DNA of 15,295 nucleotides from JAUVDZ01 sp964346325 (GTDB taxonomy: Bacteria; Patescibacteriota; Gracilibacteria; UBA1369; PNNO01): positions 1-15,295 of the forward strand of contig CAYFUK010000028.1 of assembly GCA_964346325.1 (NCBI GenBank). The letters run 5' to 3'. Shown here piece after piece: positions 12,308-15,295 of the stretch. The notes under the pieces are model-generated. The model searched no databases, had not been told where the DNA came from, and was given only the letters and a program-made list of their open reading frames with translations. The position numbers and the translations under genes were made by a program. How positions within the stretch are numbered: position 1 is the stretch's first letter; every line of letters begins with the position of its first letter.

Positions 12308-14412
12308 CCAAAGATTTTTCGATGGATCTGGGCGGCAGAAAATTTACCATTAAAACCGGTGAATTAGCTCTACAGGCCGGGGGATCGGCAATGGTGTCCC
12401 TTGGGGATACCAAAATTTTAGCAGCTGCAACAATGGGTGAAGTACGCGAAGGAATTGGCTTTTTTCCTCTGCAATGTGAATACGTTGAAAAGTTTTATGC
12501 AGCAGGTAAAATCAGCGGCAGCCGATTTATTAAAAGGGGAGGACGACCGAGCGAAAATGCTGTGCTTAACAGCCGATTGATTGATCGACCTATTCGCCCT
12601 TTATTCCCTAAAGGAACAACCAATGATACACAGGTGATTTGTACGGTTATGTCAGCCGATATGGAGGTTACACCCGGTCCTCTTGCAATTACAGCAGCTT
12701 CGTGCGCTATTGCAATCAGCGGAATGCCTTTTGACGGGCCCTGCGCCGGTGTTAAAGTAGGTTTGATTGATGGCGAATTGCTTTTAAATCCAACATATGA
12801 ACAAGTAGAAAAAGGAGATTTGGATCTGGTTGTTGCAGGCACCGAGGACGCAATAACCATGGTGGAAGCGGGTGCCAATGAGGTTGATGATGAAACCATG
12901 GTAAAAGCGCTGGATTTTGCACATAAACATATTAAAGAATTATGCCGGTTACAAAATAAATTCGCTGAAGAATTTTCAAAAGAAGAGAAAATTGAACCGA
13001 CAATAAGTAAACCTGATGAAGAAGCGGTTAATGCGGCTAAAGAGTTTGTAACCGAGGATATGCTTAATACTGTAAAAGGTCCCAATAAAAAAGCGGTAAA
13101 TAAAGCAAAAAAAGAACTTACCGAAAAAATGCTGGAAAATTTTGAAAAAGAAATGGAAGAAGATAAATTGCATGAACGGGATTTAAAAGAAGCTTTAGAC
13201 GATATGATTGAAAAGAATATGCGTAAAAATATACTTGAAAAAGAAGAAAGAATTGATGGAAGAAAAATTGATGAAGTCAGAAAAATCAAATGCAAACTGG
13301 ATTTGTTACCTCGTGCTCATGGATCGGCACTTTTTCAAAGAGGTGAAACCCAGGCTTTAACCGTAACCACACTTGGTGGTCCGGGTGATGCACTGGTTGT
13401 TGATACAATGGAAATGGATACTGAAAAAAGATATATGCATTTTTATAACTTCCCGCCCTTTTCGGTTGGAGAGACAAGGCCGTTAAGAGGTCCGGGCAGA
13501 CGTGAAATCGGTCACGGCGCACTTGCCGAGAGAGCACTTGTGCCTGTTTTACCCGAAGAAAAAGACTTTCCTTATACAATGGTATTGGAATCAGAGATTC
13601 TAACTTGTAACGGTTCAAGCTCAATGGCATCTGTTTGTGGATCGTCGCTTTCTTTAATGGCATGCGGTGTGCCTATTAAGAGTCATGTTTCCGCAATTGC
13701 AATGGGCCTTGTTACAGATGGTAATGAAAATTATAAAATATTAAGTGATATTCAGGGCATGGAGGATTTTGCCGGAGATATGGACTTTAAAGTTGCGGGC
13801 ACTACAAAAGGTATTACAGCATTACAAATGGATATAAAAATCAAGGGTTTGTCTCTTGATTTAATGCGGGAAGCTTTGGAAAGAGCCCAAGGTGCCAGAA
13901 TGGAAGTTATGAATGCAATGAGCGAAACAATTTCAGCTCCGAGAAGTGAAATGTCAAAATATGCACCGTTAATAATGTCTATGGAAATCGATCCTGAAAA
14001 AATACGCGATGTAATCGGTAAAGGCGGTGAAACTATTCAGGGAATCACAAAAGAGTGGGATGTTAATATTGATATTGATGATAATGGAGTTGTTACAATT
14101 ACAGCACCGGACCAGGCAAGGGGAGAAGGCGCCTTAAAAGAAATTAAAAAGATTACGTACGAACCTGAGCCGGGAGATGTATTTGAGGATGCCAAAGTGG
14201 TTAAAATAATGGATTTCGGTGCTTTTGTTGAGTTTGTGCCGGGTAAAGAAGGCCTTGTTCATATTTCCCAGCTCTCTGATAAAAGAGTTGATAAAGTTGA
14301 AGACGTAGTAAAAGAAGGTGATAAAGTAAAAGTTAAATTAATGGAGGTTGATTCTCAGGGAAGATACAATTTGTCTATGAAAGCGGCCAAAAATAGTGAG
14401 AAAAAGGATTAA
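12301..14412 (+). CDS. pnp: Polyribonucleotide nucleotidyltransferase (PNPase)
   Basis: A 703-residue PNPase, near the usual ~700-710. It degrades RNA 3' to 5' by phosphorolysis as a trimeric ring. Domain order is complete: first RNase PH domain (~5-140, with RFIKRGGRPSENAVLNSRLIDRPIRPLFP), the alpha-helical linker (~145-310), second RNase PH domain (~315-545, ending in DIQGMEDFAGDMDFKVAG, the catalytic signature in the form seen in Gram-positive bacteria), KH domain (VIGKGGETIQGI, GxxG at ~572-575) and S1 domain (~625-695, KIMDFGAFVEF and GLVHISQL). The linker is unusually rich in Lys and Glu (residues ~225-320). It follows rpsO and meets the SLH-M23 gene tail to tail with a 4-nt overlap. 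The start codon lies in a predicted hairpin. Confidence 0.98.
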   Translation: MESKDFSMDLGGRKFTIKTGELALQAGGSAMVSLGDTKILAAATMGEVREGIGFFPLQCEYVEKFYAAGKISGSRFIKRGGRPSENAVLNSRLIDRPIRPLFPKGTTNDTQVICTVMSADMEVTPGPLAITAASCAIAISGMPFDGPCAGVKVGLIDGELLLNPTYEQVEKGDLDLVVAGTEDAITMVEAGANEVDDETMVKALDFAHKHIKELCRLQNKFAEEFSKEEKIEPTISKPDEEAVNAAKEFVTEDMLNTVKGPNKKAVNKAKKELTEKMLENFEKEMEEDKLHERDLKEALDDMIEKNMRKNILEKEERIDGRKIDEVRKIKCKLDLLPRAHGSALFQRGETQALTVTTLGGPGDALVVDTMEMDTEKRYMHFYNFPPFSVGETRPLRGPGRREIGHGALAERALVPVLPEEKDFPYTMVLESEILTCNGSSSMASVCGSSLSLMACGVPIKSHVSAIAMGLVTDGNENYKILSDIQGMEDFAGDMDFKVAGTTKGITALQMDIKIKGLSLDLMREALERAQGARMEVMNAMSETISAPRSEMSKYAPLIMSMEIDPEKIRDVIGKGGETIQGITKEWDVNIDIDDNGVVTITAPDQARGEGALKEIKKITYEPEPGDVFEDAKVVKIMDFGAFVEFVPGKEGLVHISQLSDKRVDKVEDVVKEGDKVKVKLMEVDSQGRYNLSMKAAKNSEKKD

Positions 14413-15295
14413 AATCCACCTTGATACCAGTCATTGTTATCAACAATCACATCTCCGACGAATACGGTAAAGTGGAGATGTGATCCCGTTGCTATTCCCG
14501 TAGAGCCCATTAAAGCGATAAGGTCGCCTTTATTAACACGGTCGCCTTTTTGAACTTTTAGCTCGCTGCAATGAAGATACATTGTAAAAATATTTTGCCC
14601 GTGGTCAAGAATTATTGTATTCCCGTAGGACATTGTTTCTTCAGCCAGAGTTACAGTGCCCGAGTTTGACGCGTTGATCGGCGTACCTTCAACATTGGCA
14701 TAATCAATGCCGAAATGGGAGCCTGCAAAGCTTCCGTTGATATATAATTTATCTCCAAAGCCAAGTGTTTTTACGCCTTCGGAGGGTACAATAAATTCAC
14801 CTTTCCATAGTTTTTCGGGATTTGGGTTGGCTTTTGCATTATTTATTAATTGCCATGTGTTATTGATTTTATCGGAAGCAAAAAGTTCATTTTTTGTGGG
14901 TTCAAGATAAAAAGATTCAACAGGGACCTTTCGTTCCGTAACATTAACGGGATAATCGTGATTGGTATCCGAAACGATTTTAAGATTTTTTATGCCGGGA
15001 TCGGTTAATCTGTGAACACCTGCAAAAGCTTTATAATAAGGTTTTGTTTCAGGCCCGATAAAATTTTTCGGAACCAGGGCCCTTTTTATTACTGTTTCAG
15101 CTTCATCGAAATTTATCGGACGATCGGGCTTCATTGTCCCATCGGGATATCCGCGGAAATATCCTGCGCCGGCAGCCTGATAAATATAATTGTAATGCCA
15201 TTCTGATTCTTTAACGTCGGGAAACTCAGGTAGATCCGTGATAATTTGCCCGGGATTCAGGGCTTCAACTAAAATTTTAGCGATTTGTGCTCTGG
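14409..15295 (-). CDS. SLH-domain M23 (LytM/NlpD-type) peptidase, 5'-truncated by window edge
   Basis: The frame stays open to the right edge, so the gene starts outside; about 294 residues are visible. The first ~60 are an S-layer homology domain (FPDVKESEWHYNYIYQAA, then GYFRGYPDGTMKPDRPINFDEAE), preceded by the tail of another SLH repeat (RAQIAKILVEALNPG). The ATG at 15134 lies in the middle of the SLH GYPDGT motif and is not the start. A linker of ~90 residues leads to a peptidase M23 domain with zinc ligands in SHFGIDY (His and Asp) and GSHLHFTVF (HxH); YLHCSELKVQKGDRVNKGDLIALMG is the family hairpin. M23 enzymes cut peptide cross-bridges in peptidoglycan, and SLH domains anchor proteins to cell-wall polymers. 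It is therefore a wall-anchored hydrolase. The signal peptide should lie outside the window. The stop overlaps that of pnp. Confidence 0.93.
   Translation of the reverse strand, partial: RAQIAKILVEALNPGQIITDLPEFPDVKESEWHYNYIYQAAGAGYFRGYPDGTMKPDRPINFDEAETVIKRALVPKNFIGPETKPYYKAFAGVHRLTDPGIKNLKIVSDTNHDYPVNVTERKVPVESFYLEPTKNELFASDKINNTWQLINNAKANPNPEKLWKGEFIVPSEGVKTLGFGDKLYINGSFAGSHFGIDYANVEGTPINASNSGTVTLAEETMSYGNTIILDHGQNIFTMYLHCSELKVQKGDRVNKGDLIALMGSTGIATGSHLHFTVFVGDVIVDNNDWYQGGF

Noticed and set aside
12495..13295. 266-residue open frame on the minus strand inside pnp
   Set aside because: It lies wholly antisense to a well-conserved pnp segment, is Ser/Phe-rich low-complexity, and is a shadow of the Lys/Glu-rich linker coding.
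14409..15134. Complete 241-residue M23 protein starting at 15134
   Set aside because: The ATG falls inside the SLH motif GYPDGT, and the frame stays open to the window edge with more SLH sequence upstream.
1..15295. CRISPR array, tRNA, rRNA, insertion sequence, toxin-antitoxin pair or defence island
   Set aside because: No spaced direct repeats, cloverleaf-like segments, transposase motifs, terminal repeats or defence-gene families were seen on either strand.

Overview
The window is low-GC, tightly packed bacterial chromosomal DNA with 16 protein genes, two of them cut by the window edges. Gaps are short and no stretch over about 170 bases lacks a gene. I see no rRNA, tRNA, insertion sequence, phage gene or CRISPR array. 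Gene content (S15/PNPase, thioredoxin, prohibitin-like protein, CorA, two secreted or surface cell-wall hydrolases, several conserved unknowns), short intergenic gaps, 15 of 16 stop codons TAA and the lack of Shine-Dalgarno motifs fit a small-genome anaerobic or candidate-phylum bacterium. Patescibacteria (CPR) is my best guess, but it is an inference and not proven here.

Layout. 2-946 (+): 3' part of a UmuC-type Y-family polymerase, then an unrecognised 331-residue protein (994-1989). 4521-1988 (-): a run of minus-strand genes made of a polytopic membrane protein, two stand-alone cyclic-nucleotide-binding (CNB) domain proteins, a DUF3307 membrane protein and a possible small Cys-tailed peptide, closed by an intrinsic terminator. 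4664-5596 (+): CorA-type metal channel, converging on a two-gene minus unit (7907-5593) of a secreted PGRP-type amidase coupled to a small Lys-rich protein. 8074-9312 (+): a 412-residue conserved-looking unknown. 9376-10595 (+): thioredoxin and an SPFH/prohibitin protein. 11760-10576 (-): MFS transporter. 11912-14412 (+): rpsO and pnp. 15295-14409 (-): SLH-domain M23 endopeptidase, entering from the right edge.

Regulation visible in sequence. Sigma-70-like promoters (TTGACA-like, 16-18 bp, TATAAT-like) can be placed before most transcription units. No start codon has a convincing Shine-Dalgarno motif. The MFS promoter puts the predicted transcription start on the A of its ATG, so that mRNA looks leaderless. 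The pnp start codon lies inside a predicted 12-bp hairpin, which suggests structural or autogenous control. All three convergent gene pairs overlap at their 3' ends (4, 20 and 4 nt), leaving no room for terminators between them.

Functional themes: envelope maintenance (amidase, SLH-M23 peptidase, SPFH protein, CorA, MFS), RNA decay and translation (pnp, rpsO), redox (thioredoxin), translesion synthesis (UmuC), and a possible nucleotide-sensing membrane module (two CNB proteins with two membrane proteins).
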